Translations under genes and position numbers: made by a program
Notes under the pieces: generated by a model
Databases searched by the model: none
Seen by the model: only the letters and a program-made list of their open reading frames with translations
Told to the model about the DNA's origin: nothing
From: an uncultured Prevotella sp.
GTDB taxonomy: Bacteria > Bacteroidota > Bacteroidia > Bacteroidales > Bacteroidaceae
Length of the DNA: 24,767 nucleotides
Assembly (NCBI GenBank): GCA_900550635.1
Contig: URSZ01000018.1
Coordinates: 1 to 24,767, forward strand
Reading direction: 5' to 3'
In this document: in pieces, positions 15,099 to 22,713 of the stretch
Numbering within the stretch: the stretch's first letter is position 1
How the letters are laid out: every line of letters starts with the position of its first letter

Positions 15099-15161
15099 AA
15101 AATATGTCAGACATATTTCGAAATAGGTCAGACATATTTTAAAATATCTCAGACATATTTT
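15099..15161 (-). repeat. 3x21-bp intergenic element, copy 5
   Basis: The three units (15099-15119, 15120-15140, 15141-15161) have plus-strand cores ATGTCAGACAT, AGGTCAGACAT and ATCTCAGACAT, all of one family and all in the same direction. The GCTCC tail lies on the left (GGGAGCAAGAA, 15087-15097), so the element reads leftward. A hairpin (GGAACTT/AAGTTC, 15067-15083) lies beyond the tail, and CTCCGGGA / TCCCGAGG flank the core as imperfect inverted repeats. It sits between two rightward genes. Confidence 0.9.
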
Positions 15162-15249
15162 TCCCGAGGTCTAATCCCGGGAAAGCGGAATGCAGACAAA
15201 CAAGATTGTACACGGTATGTTCTTCATGCCGAAACATATTAAAACAACA

Positions 15250-16830
15250 ATGGAAAAAAGCCGAATATTAACAACATTGTTTGCCGGTTTGGCGCTTACT
15301 AACATAAATGCCCAAACCGTGCCTGCCGTGCCGCGTTTAGTAGTAAACATTACCATCGACCAGCTGCGCACGGACTATATGGAAGCTTTCGCTCCATTGT
15401 TCGGCGAAGGAGGCTTTAAGAAACTGCTTAACGAAAGCCGCATTTATAACCAGGTGGAATACTCTTCGTCACGTTTGGACCGCGCTTCGGCGATAGCATC
15501 CATTGCAACGGGTGCAACACCATACGATAACGGGATTGTGGGTACACGGTGGCTCGATCGTGAAACGCTTCTGCCGGTAGAGTGCGTAGACGACAAATCC
15601 TTTGAAGGAATTGGCACCGACGAGAAATCTTCGGCAAACCGTCTGATAGTATCTACGATAAGCGATGAACTTAAAGTGGCTACCGCGGGAAAATCGATAG
15701 TATATGCCATAGCTCCTTTCAAGGACGCTGCCATAATAAGCGCAGGGCATGCCGCCGACGGCGCCGTATGGATGAACGACAGGACAGGAGAGTGGTGCAC
15801 TTCGAAATATTACGGCACACTGCCAGGTTGGGCTCGCACGTACAACGAATACAAACCGCTCGGCAAACGTATAAAGGACTATGCATGGGAACCTTCGTCG
15901 GATTTGGTGGGAAACTTCAACTATTTCCTTTCGGGCGGCATGTCGGAACCGTTCAAACATAAGTTCGAAGGCGACGGGGCTATAATGCATTTCAAAGAAA
16001 GCGGCCCGATAAACGACGAGGTGGCAGACCTGGCCGTAACTTGCATACAAGGCACGCAACTCGGAGCCGACGCGGTGACAGACTATCTGGCAATTACCTT
16101 CTATGCCGGCAACTATAAGCACCTTGCTGCAGCCGACAGCCCCATGGAGTTGCAAGACACTTATGTAAGGATAGACAATGCCTTAAGCAGGATATTAAAA
16201 GAAGTAGACAAGAAAATAGGCTTCGCAAACGCCCTTTTCGTAATAACGTCAACGGGATACGTTGACAATAAAATCGAAGACCTTTCAAAATACAACATAC
16301 CTTCGGGTACATTCTACATAAACCGGACAGCCGCATTGCTGAACATGTATCTCATAGCCGTTTACGGCCAGGGGCAATACGTGGAAGCGTGCCACGGTTC
16401 GGAAATGTATTTGAACCATAAACTTATAGAAGACAAGCAACTGAATTTTTCCGAAATACTGGAACGGTGCGAAAGTTTCCTGATAGATATTTCGGGCATA
16501 AAAGACGTTTACACTTCTACGCGCCTGCAATTGGGAGCATGGACTCCCGGAATAAGCAAATTCCGCAACGGATACAATCCTAAATGCTCCGGCGACATAC
16601 TCATAGAAGTATCACCCGGCTGGACACTCCTGAACGAGAACACAAACGAGACGCACTACTCGAGCGAGGCTTATGTGCCTTTCCCTCTGTTCCTTTTCGG
16701 AAGTGACATAAAGCCGGAAAAAATAGAAACGCCGATAACCGTAGAACGTATCGCCCCGACATTGGCTACATGCCTGAGAATACGAGCGCCAAACGCCTGC
16801 TCGGCAACTCCGTTGGAAAGAATAAGATAA
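15250..16830 (+). CDS. Exported alkaline-phosphatase-superfamily protein with degraded active site
   Basis: This 526-residue protein starts at the ATG at 15250 (MEKSRILTTLFAGL), giving a signal peptide cut near INA-Q (residues 19-22). An upstream in-frame ATG at 15190 would bury the signal. It has the type I phosphodiesterase/alkaline phosphatase (PafA-like) fold pattern: ITIDQLRTDYM (34-44, first metal aspartate D37), SIATGATPYDNGIVG (84-98), and DTYVRIDNALSRIL. In my unaided alignment several metal ligands of active PafA enzymes are changed: the nucleophile threonine position is S80, the D-x-x-G-H site reads NYKH (N288, H291), and the ADHG motif reads STGY (334-337). It may be a non-catalytic relative. 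It lies between lnb and secA, as I recall also in other Bacteroidales, which suggests an envelope role. Confidence 0.8.
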   Translation: MEKSRILTTLFAGLALTNINAQTVPAVPRLVVNITIDQLRTDYMEAFAPLFGEGGFKKLLNESRIYNQVEYSSSRLDRASAIASIATGATPYDNGIVGTRWLDRETLLPVECVDDKSFEGIGTDEKSSANRLIVSTISDELKVATAGKSIVYAIAPFKDAAIISAGHAADGAVWMNDRTGEWCTSKYYGTLPGWARTYNEYKPLGKRIKDYAWEPSSDLVGNFNYFLSGGMSEPFKHKFEGDGAIMHFKESGPINDEVADLAVTCIQGTQLGADAVTDYLAITFYAGNYKHLAAADSPMELQDTYVRIDNALSRILKEVDKKIGFANALFVITSTGYVDNKIEDLSKYNIPSGTFYINRTAALLNMYLIAVYGQGQYVEACHGSEMYLNHKLIEDKQLNFSEILERCESFLIDISGIKDVYTSTRLQLGAWTPGISKFRNGYNPKCSGDILIEVSPGWTLLNENTNETHYSSEAYVPFPLFLFGSDIKPEKIETPITVERIAPTLATCLRIRAPNACSATPLERIR

Positions 16831-16891
16831 TTAAAGAAAATAAATAAACAGCCGTACAGACGGTGCCGCATAAAACAGAAAAACAAACATT

Positions 16892-19800
16892 ATGAACATA
16901 AATAATTTTTTAAGCAAACTGCTGGGAAACAAATCAACCCGCGACATGAGGGAAATACAGCCTTGGGTTGAAAAAATCAAAAGAGAAGAACCTGCCATAC
17001 AGGCCCTTGACAATGACGCACTGCGCGCTAAGACACAAGAACTTCGCGCACAGGTGCAGAACTCGGCCAATGACCTGAAAGAAAAAATCGAAGAACTGAA
17101 GAAAAAGATAGAAGAAACACCCATTGAAAACAGGGAGGTAATCTTCAATCAAATCGACAAGCTGGAGAAAGAAGTACTGGAACGATACGACACGGAGCTG
17201 GAAAAAATCCTGCCGCAGGCATTCGCGATAGTAAGAGAGACCGCGCGTCGTTTTGCCGAAAACGAAGAAATTGTTGTTACGGCAACTGATTTCGACCGGG
17301 AGCTTGCAGCTACACACGACTTTGTAAGGATAGAAGACGATAAAGCTATCTACCAGAACCATTGGGTTGCCGGCGGAAATGACACCAAGTGGAATATGAT
17401 ACACTACGACGTGCAGCTTTTCGGCGGGGTTGTGTTACATCAAGGTAAGATTGCCGAGATGGCGACAGGTGAGGGTAAAACCCTCGTGGCTACTTTGCCG
17501 GTATTCCTGAACGCTTTGACTGGCAATGGAGTTCATGTCGTAACTGTTAACGACTACCTGGCAAAGCGCGACTCTGAGTGGATGGGCCCGTTGTACATGT
17601 TCCACGGCCTCAGCGTCGATTGTATCGACAAGCACCAGCCTAACAGCGAGGCACGCCGCAAAGCATATCAGGCCGACATAACTTTCGGAACGAACAACGA
17701 GTTCGGTTTCGACTATCTTCGCGACAACATGGCTGTAAGTCCTGAGGATCTTGTTCAGAGGTCGCACAATTACGCTATTGTCGACGAGGTCGACTCCGTG
17801 CTTATAGACGACGCCCGCACGCCGTTGATTATTTCCGGTCCTGTTCCAAAAGGCGACGACCAGATGTACGAGCAATACCAGCCCCTTGTAGAGAAGCTTG
17901 TAAATGTTCAGCGCCAGCTTGCGACGAAGTACCTGGCCGAGGCTAAGCAGTTGATTTCAGAAGGAAGCAACAAAGACGACGTAACTAAAGGATTCCTGCA
18001 ACTTTTCCGTAGCCACAAGGCCCTGCCCAAGAACAAGCCTTTGATAAAATACCTTTCCGAAACAGGAATCAAAGCCGGCATGCTGAAAACAGAGGCTTAC
18101 TACATGGAAAACAACAACAAGCTAATGCCCGAAGCTACCGACCCGTTGTATTTTGTAGTAGACGAAAAACAAAAAAGCGTAGACCTTACCGACAAAGGTA
18201 ACGACTGGATTGCCGAACAGGTGCATGACCCTTCGCTGTTCGTGCTCCCCGATATTACGTCACAACTCTCAGCTCTTGAGGCCGACAATAGTCTGAGCGA
18301 GGAAGACAAGCTCAACAAGAAAGACGAACTCCTCACTGATTACGCCATAAAGAGTGAGCGCGTACATACGATACAGCAGCTTTTGAAAGCGTATACCATG
18401 TTCAATCGCGATGACGAGTATGTGGTAATCGACGGTGAAGTAAAAATAGTTGACGAGCAGACAGGACGTATCATGGAAGGTCGCCGTTGGAGCGACGGTC
18501 TGCACCAGGCGGTGGAAGCTAAGGAACATGTAAAGGTTGAGGCTGCAACGCAAACATTCGCTACAATTACTCTGCAAAACTACTTCCGCATGTATCACAA
18601 GCTGGCCGGTATGACCGGTACGGCAAGCACGGAAGCGGGCGAATTTTGGGACATATACAAGCTCGATGTAGTAGAAATACCTACGAATCGCCCGGTTATC
18701 CGAAACGATATGAACGACCGCGTTTACAAAACCAAACGCGAAAAGTACAAGGCCGTAATCGAGGAAATCGAAACAATGATAAAAGCCGGCAGGCCTGTTC
18801 TTGTTGGTACAACGAGCGTGGAAATCTCGGAAATGTTGAGCAAAATGCTCGACATGCGCAAGATAAAGCACAACGTGCTCAACGCAAAACTGCACCAGAA
18901 GGAAGCCGACATCGTAGCTCACGCCGGCGAAAGCAGCATTGTCACCATTGCCACCAACATGGCCGGCCGTGGTACCGACATCAAGCTGTCGCCCGAGGTG
19001 CGTGAGGCCGGAGGTCTTGCTATCATTGGTACTGAGCGCCACGAAAGCCGTCGTGTCGACCGCCAGCTGCGCGGACGTGCCGGACGTCAGGGCGACCCGG
19101 GCTCTTCGGTGTTCTTTGTTTCGCTCGAAGATAACCTTATGCGTCTCTTTGCTTCAGAACGTATAGCCAAGGTTATGGACAAACTCGGCTTCAAGGAAGG
19201 CGAGGTAATCGAATCGCCCATGGTTAACCACAGCATAGAACGTGCGCAGAAAAAGGTTGAGGAAAACAACTTCGGTATCCGTAAACATTTGCTCGAATAC
19301 GATGATGTAATGAACAAGCAGCGTACCGTGATATACGAGAAACGTCGCCACGCACTCATGGGCGAGCGTATAGGCATGGACATATCAAACATGATTTGGG
19401 ACCGCTGCATTACGATAATAGACCGCAACGACTACGAAGGCTGCAAGGAAGAGTTCTTCAAGATATTCGCCATGGAAGTGCCGTTTACAGCCGAGGAGTT
19501 TGCCGAGGCAAAGCGCGACGTCCTCTACGAGCGCGCTTTCGGCCAGGCTATGGCCAACCTCAACCGCCGCACCGAACGCATGTCGCAAGTGGCGCTGCCG
19601 GTAATAAAAAAGGTTTACGAGGAGCAAGGCGACATATACAAGAGAATAATCATTCCCGTAACCGACGGCAAACGCACGTACAACATAACCAGCGACTTGA
19701 AGGAAGCATACGACAGTGAGTGCAAGAGCGTGGTTAAGGATTTCGAAAAATCCATACTTCTTCACGACATCGACGAGGCATGGAAGGAAAACCTGCGTGC

Positions 19801-20194
19801 CCTCGACGATTTGAAGCAGTCCGTGCAGAACGCAAGCTACGAGCAGAAAGACCCGCTCGTAATCTTCAAGCTCGAGAGCGTCAAACTGTTCGACGAAATG
19901 GTGAACCAGATAAACAACTCCACCGTCTCGATACTCATGCGCGGACAGATTCCTCTCCAAACACCCGAAGAAGTGCAGCAGGCGCGCGAGGACGAGCGTC
20001 CGCGTATGCCCAAATACACCGAGAGCCGCACCGACCTCATAGACCAGAACCAGCAGAAGGCGGCGCAGCAGGACACGCGCGAACCGCAGAAGCCGCAACC
20101 CGTGCACGTTGACAAAATGCCGGGACGCAACGACCCGTGCCCGTGCGGCAGCGGCAAGAAGTTCAAGAACTGCCACGGCAAGGGACTGTTCTAA
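16892..20194 (+). CDS. secA: Preprotein translocase ATPase SecA
   Basis: This 1100-residue protein drives export of unfolded preproteins through SecYEG. It is longer than the 901-residue E. coli SecA, as is usual in Bacteroidetes. The extra length includes an N-terminal lysine/glutamate-rich coiled segment (about 60-110) and an insertion at about 340-480. Walker A is MATGEGKT (190-197) and Walker B is DEVD (298-301) in VDEVDSVLIDDARTPLIISG. The second motor domain has GTTSVEISE, TNMAGRGTDIKL and DRQLRGRAGRQGDPGSS. The extreme C-terminus is the zinc-binding SecB/lipid-contact motif, with C1083, C1085, C1094 and H1095, after a glutamine-rich linker. It starts 61 bp after the phosphatase-like gene, without a visible promoter, and ends in an intrinsic terminator at 20278-20317. 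Confidence 0.98.
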   Translation: MNINNFLSKLLGNKSTRDMREIQPWVEKIKREEPAIQALDNDALRAKTQELRAQVQNSANDLKEKIEELKKKIEETPIENREVIFNQIDKLEKEVLERYDTELEKILPQAFAIVRETARRFAENEEIVVTATDFDRELAATHDFVRIEDDKAIYQNHWVAGGNDTKWNMIHYDVQLFGGVVLHQGKIAEMATGEGKTLVATLPVFLNALTGNGVHVVTVNDYLAKRDSEWMGPLYMFHGLSVDCIDKHQPNSEARRKAYQADITFGTNNEFGFDYLRDNMAVSPEDLVQRSHNYAIVDEVDSVLIDDARTPLIISGPVPKGDDQMYEQYQPLVEKLVNVQRQLATKYLAEAKQLISEGSNKDDVTKGFLQLFRSHKALPKNKPLIKYLSETGIKAGMLKTEAYYMENNNKLMPEATDPLYFVVDEKQKSVDLTDKGNDWIAEQVHDPSLFVLPDITSQLSALEADNSLSEEDKLNKKDELLTDYAIKSERVHTIQQLLKAYTMFNRDDEYVVIDGEVKIVDEQTGRIMEGRRWSDGLHQAVEAKEHVKVEAATQTFATITLQNYFRMYHKLAGMTGTASTEAGEFWDIYKLDVVEIPTNRPVIRNDMNDRVYKTKREKYKAVIEEIETMIKAGRPVLVGTTSVEISEMLSKMLDMRKIKHNVLNAKLHQKEADIVAHAGESSIVTIATNMAGRGTDIKLSPEVREAGGLAIIGTERHESRRVDRQLRGRAGRQGDPGSSVFFVSLEDNLMRLFASERIAKVMDKLGFKEGEVIESPMVNHSIERAQKKVEENNFGIRKHLLEYDDVMNKQRTVIYEKRRHALMGERIGMDISNMIWDRCITIIDRNDYEGCKEEFFKIFAMEVPFTAEEFAEAKRDVLYERAFGQAMANLNRRTERMSQVALPVIKKVYEEQGDIYKRIIIPVTDGKRTYNITSDLKEAYDSECKSVVKDFEKSILLHDIDEAWKENLRALDDLKQSVQNASYEQKDPLVIFKLESVKLFDEMVNQINNSTVSILMRGQIPLQTPEEVQQAREDERPRMPKYTESRTDLIDQNQQKAAQQDTREPQKPQPVHVDKMPGRNDPCPCGSGKKFKNCHGKGLF

Positions 20195-20277
20195 CCGGAT
20201 GTACTAAGCAAAGTGTAACTGCCGTTCGCCACAGGAATACGGCAAATCCGCACCCGTAGCAACAGGCAATAACCACA

Positions 20278-20317
20278 AGCGGTCCGGGCGACAAAATGTC
20301 ACTCGGACTGCTTTTTT
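20278..20317 (+). terminator. Intrinsic terminator of the secA transcript
   Basis: AGCGGTCCGGGCGACA (20278-20293) pairs with TGTCACTCGGACTGCT (20297-20312), with two wobbles and one mismatch around a 3-nt loop, then a run of T to 20317. The apical GACA-AAA-TGTC resembles that of the groESL terminator. Confidence 0.88.
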
Positions 20318-20405
20318 GTATTCACGCAAACACAGAAAGGTAAAACTCCCGTTTGTTTTTATAATTAAAAGTCTTTTTCTTATAGTGCCTTTAGGTGCAT
20401 ACGGC

Positions 20406-20434
20406 TTTGTTTTTGCGCGGTTTTGCTATCTTTG
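20406..20434 (+). promoter_or_regulatory. Promoter of the deacetylase gene
   Basis: TTTG (20406-20409), a 17-bp spacer and TATCTTTG (20427-20434) match the Bacteroidetes TTTG / TAnnTTTG promoter. Start would be near 20441, which rules out the upstream in-frame ATG at 20423 and fixes the start at 20462. Confidence 0.65.
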
Positions 20435-20461
20435 TGCCTTAAAGTACACAGACTAAAAAAG

Positions 20462-21241
20462 ATGCGCAACCTTTTGTTTTTGGCAATTATATTTGCCACT
20501 TTGGCTGCAAGCGGGCAAACGGTAAGGAATGACACTCGCTCCGACCGCAACATCCGCCAATACGGCGGAATAATACAGGGCGACACCGCGCGCAAGCGCA
20601 TTGCCCTCGTGTTCACCGCCGCAGCGTGGGCCGACGGGGCCGATACCATAATAAACACAATGAAGAGCCGTGGTGTGAAGGGCAGTTTCTTCTTCACGGG
20701 TGGATTTTACGAAAAGTTTCCCGGTATAATAGCCAGGTTGGTGAAAGACGGGCACTATGTGGGCAGCCACGGTTATGCTCACCTGCTCTACGCGCCTTGG
20801 GGCAGCAAGCGGGACTCCACTATAGTCAGCAAGGAAGAGTTTGACAACGACATACTCAAGGGGTACGCACTCATGGCCGAAGCCGGAATTAAAAAGGAGG
20901 ACGCGCGCTATTTCATCCCGCCCTATGAGCACTACAACAGCACCATATCCGAGTGGGCAAGGCAGCTCGGCCTGCAGATAATAAACTACACGCCCGGCAC
21001 GCGGAGCAACGCCGACTACACCACGCCCGACATGAAGTCATACGCCTCGAGTGAGGAACTCTTTGCAACGCTCGGCAAGTTCGAGAAAGAACATACGCTC
21101 AACGGCCACTTCCTGATGTTGCACTTCGGCACACATCCCGCGCGTACCGACAAGTTTTACAACCTGCTTCCCCGGATAATAGATACCATGCAGGGACGAG
21201 GCTACAGTTTTGTCACCGTCGACGAGATGATAGAGCAATGA
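20462..21241 (+). CDS. Exported polysaccharide deacetylase-like (NodB-fold) protein with atypical motifs
   Basis: This 259-residue protein has a signal peptide (MRNLLFLAIIFATLAASGQ, cleavage near residue 18-19) and a carbohydrate esterase 4/NodB-type fold. The match is recognisable but non-standard. Motif 1, normally TFDDG, reads TAAAWADG (52-59), keeping only D58 of the two aspartates. Motif 2, H-x3-H, is intact in SHGYAHLL (H103, H107). Motif 3 reads IPPYEHYN rather than RxPYG. The late LxH motif is seen as LMLHFGTHP. As I recall, Bacteroides has relatives with similarly altered first motifs, so this is probably a family trait. The substrate (peptidoglycan, chitin-like or another N-/O-acetylated glycan) cannot be told. 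It has its own promoter and no partner genes. A long inverted repeat begins 13 bp after its stop. Confidence 0.85.
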   Translation: MRNLLFLAIIFATLAASGQTVRNDTRSDRNIRQYGGIIQGDTARKRIALVFTAAAWADGADTIINTMKSRGVKGSFFFTGGFYEKFPGIIARLVKDGHYVGSHGYAHLLYAPWGSKRDSTIVSKEEFDNDILKGYALMAEAGIKKEDARYFIPPYEHYNSTISEWARQLGLQIINYTPGTRSNADYTTPDMKSYASSEELFATLGKFEKEHTLNGHFLMLHFGTHPARTDKFYNLLPRIIDTMQGRGYSFVTVDEMIEQ

Positions 21242-21253
21242 ATTGTTGCCGCC

Positions 21254-21446
21254 TTAAACCCAAATCGGTCGTTAGGCTTCGTTAAATTGCGTGCTTATGC
21301 CAAGCAGATAGCTTTACGCCCGGCTGAAGGCGTAGCGGGCTACGGCGAAGCCGGACGGGAATACAGATGACGGCAGAAGTGCGTAATTTGGCGAAGAGAC
21401 CGCACTTGACGTTACTACTTAATTTCCTAATGACCGTTTGGGGTTA
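21254..21446. repeat. Imperfect inverted repeat of about 190 bp, MITE- or structured-RNA-like
   Basis: The outer arms TTAAACCC...GTCGTTAGG (21254-21276) and CCTAATGACC...GGGGTTAA (21426-21446) are complementary at about 20 of 23 positions. The inner arms 21277-21301 and 21372-21396 are complementary over 25 positions with one mismatch (wobbles allowed). Closer in, CCGGCT (21320) faces AGCCGG (21349), and the centre is the hairpin CGTAG-CGGG-CTACG (21331-21344). A 29-nt unpaired block interrupts the right arm. No transposase is present. It lies in the deacetylase 3' region next to element copy 6. Confidence 0.75.
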
Positions 21447-21520
21447 AAACGTAGCGTAAAACAGCGTCGCCGTTTGTCTGCGTTTCCAGGGCGTTTTTTG
21501 AGCGGGTTTTCAGGGGGCAA

Positions 21521-21583
21521 AAAATAGGTCTGAGATATTTTAAAATACAAGGCACATATTTTAAAATATGTGCCTTGTATTTT
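21521..21583 (+). repeat. 3x21-bp intergenic element, copy 6 (perfect 42-bp palindrome)
   Basis: The three units (21521-21541, 21542-21562, 21563-21583) have cores AGGTCTGAGAT, ACAAGGCACAT and ATGTGCCTTGT. Units 2 and 3 are exact reverse complements, giving a perfect 42-bp palindrome (21542-21583). The left flank is CAGGGGGCAA and the tail is TTCTTTTCTCC, followed by TGGGGTAAACAC and a hairpin at 21613-21628. Confidence 0.92.
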
Positions 21584-21612
21584 TTCTTTTCTCCTATGTG
21601 GGGTAAACACAC

Positions 21613-21628
21613 TGAAAATCAGTTTTCA
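21613..21628 (+). repeat. Tail hairpin of element copy 6
   Basis: TGAAAA-TCAG-TTTTCA is an exact 6-bp stem at the same distance from the core as in copies 1 and 2. Confidence 0.6.
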
Positions 21629-21838
21629 ATTTTTCCGCTCAAAAAAGGCCGTTTTCCCGTTCTGGTTTTCCACTTTTCTTCACGACCGGCACAATGTAAA
21701 ACACAAGTAACACCGGCGGTAATAACGGAACTGTTTGTTAAGGACTTATCCCGCCTGTTGCCTTCAGTCGGTTTTCATACACATTGATTTCCGCAACAGT
21801 TCCTTTTTATTATTGCCTGCCAAACGACGTACAGTAAC

Positions 21839-21873
21839 AAAAAAAGCGAGTATCGGCTTTAATAGCCGATACC
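21839..21873 (-). terminator. Intrinsic terminator of the beta-barrel gene
   Basis: GTATCGGCT (21850-21858) and AGCCGATAC (21864-21872) form a perfect 9-bp stem. Read leftward, a T-run (21839-21845) follows within a few bases. Confidence 0.88.
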
Positions 21874-21903
21874 CACCCTTCTGTGAAGTAATAATGTTCT
21901 TTA

Positions 21904-22446
21904 TTAGAAATTGTAGTACAGACCGAACTGCAGAGCGTTTCCGTCAACGTCAACACCGAATCCGTTCTTGCCGAATATTTCCAGGTCATCAGCGTCACGA
22001 TAACCGAAGAAGCCTGCATGAGCAATAAACGAGAGCTTGTCGGTAAGGTCTACCTTTACACCCGGCTTGATACCTATGCCCCAAGCATTATAAGACTCTT
22101 TATCGTCACGGTCACCACCATACTTGTAAGTACCGAACTCGAATCCACCGTCGAGGAAGAGGCTTACAGCGTCGAACTTAGCAAACGTCCAACGAGCATA
22201 AGGAGTAACTACGAACGCATTTACATTTACACCCTTTTTGTAGTTGTACTGGTAGCCTATCTGCGTACCGATAGCCCAGTCTTCGCTCAGATTGTAACCT
22301 ACTTCAGGAAGAACCTTGAACGTGGTTTCGTTTGCGCCGTCGGCCCAGTTACGCCAAAAACCAACTTCGCCACCAACATAAACCTGTGCGCTTGCAGTAA
22401 GAGTTACAAAAGCTGCTGCCAGAGTAAACAAAAATTTCTTCATCAT
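21904..22446 (-). CDS. Small outer-membrane beta-barrel protein
   Basis: This 180-residue protein has a clear signal peptide (MMKKFLFTLAAAFVTLTASA, cleavage before QVYVGGE). The rest is alternating polar/aromatic strands consistent with an 8-stranded outer-membrane barrel of the OmpX/OmpA-like type: YVGGEVGFW, TFKVLPEVGYNL, WAIGTQIGYQY, AFVVTPYARWTF, VSLFLDGGFEFGTYKY, AWGIGIKPGVKVDL, LSFIAHAGFFGY and LQFGLYYNF. It ends in phenylalanine, as needed for assembly by the BAM complex. The first two codons are both ATG, so the true start may be 22443. It has a perfect promoter (22511-22541) and its own terminator, which suggests strong independent expression. The function is unknown; no SusD, TonB or lipoprotein partner is near. 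Confidence 0.88.
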   Translation of the reverse strand: MMKKFLFTLAAAFVTLTASAQVYVGGEVGFWRNWADGANETTFKVLPEVGYNLSEDWAIGTQIGYQYNYKKGVNVNAFVVTPYARWTFAKFDAVSLFLDGGFEFGTYKYGGDRDDKESYNAWGIGIKPGVKVDLTDKLSFIAHAGFFGYRDADDLEIFGKNGFGVDVDGNALQFGLYYNF

Positions 22447-22510
22447 AAAAAGTTTTTAATTAAACATTCGCCATTCGGTTTATAAAACCTTATAGCAGTT
22501 AAACTCTGAG

Positions 22511-22541
22511 CAAAATTAGACCTTTCTGTTTTCTTGGCAAA
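22511..22541 (-). promoter_or_regulatory. Promoter of the beta-barrel gene
   Basis: The minus strand has TTTG (22538-22541), exactly 19 bp, then TAATTTTG (22511-22518). This is a full match to the Bacteroidetes -33/-7 promoter and the best one in the window. Confidence 0.8.
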
Positions 22542-22655
22542 ATTCTGCACAAAAATAATAACAAAAGCCCTAGTTTATAGTCCTTTCTGAACATCTTTTG
22601 TGAAAAACAGAACATTTTAATGTCCGAAAACGAAATAGAATGTATTGAATAAAGA

Positions 22656-22691
22656 CAAAAAGCGGTGTACGAAAAATTTCGCACACCGCTT
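22656..22691 (-). terminator. Intrinsic terminator of the serine palmitoyltransferase gene
   Basis: AAGCGGTGTACGAAA (22660-22674) and TTTCGCACACCGCTT (22677-22691) pair over 14 of 15 positions. Read leftward, the stem runs into TTTTTG. It lies just downstream of the stop at 22714. Confidence 0.88.
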
Positions 22692-22713
22692 CAATATGTT
22701 TTTAAAACGCTAA

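Larger units (their letters stand above)
21242..21903. other. Convergent intergenic region deacetylase / beta-barrel gene
   Basis: This is the longest gene-free stretch. It contains the 190-bp inverted repeat (21254-21446), element copy 6 (21521-21583) with its tail (to about 21655), about 180 bp with nothing recognisable (21656-21838), and the beta-barrel terminator (21839-21873). ACATTGATTTCCG at 21781-21793 also occurs after element copy 2 (5451-5463). Short open frames here are repeat by-products. Confidence 0.6.

Noticed and set aside
18269..20176. Long minus-strand open frames inside secA (257 and 263 residues)
   Set aside because: They lie wholly antisense to secA, a result of its codon pattern, with no promoter or family match.
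21254..21446. Inverted repeat considered as an integron attC site
   Set aside because: The ends lack a proper GTTRRRY / RYYYAAC pair and no integrase or cassette array is present.
21521..21583. The 3x21-bp elements considered as ordinary intrinsic terminators
   Set aside because: Copies 3 and 6 could form terminator-like stems, but copies 4 and 5 have direct units, several copies lie in divergent promoter regions (2830, 10743), and genes next to them have separate clear terminators (5070, 21839). Termination could still be a side role.
21419..21612. Small minus-strand open frames with YFKI-type peptides
   Set aside because: These are translations of the 21-bp repeat units and of the inverted-repeat arm. 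Similar peptides recur at each copy, which marks them as repeat by-products likely to be mis-annotated as ORFans.
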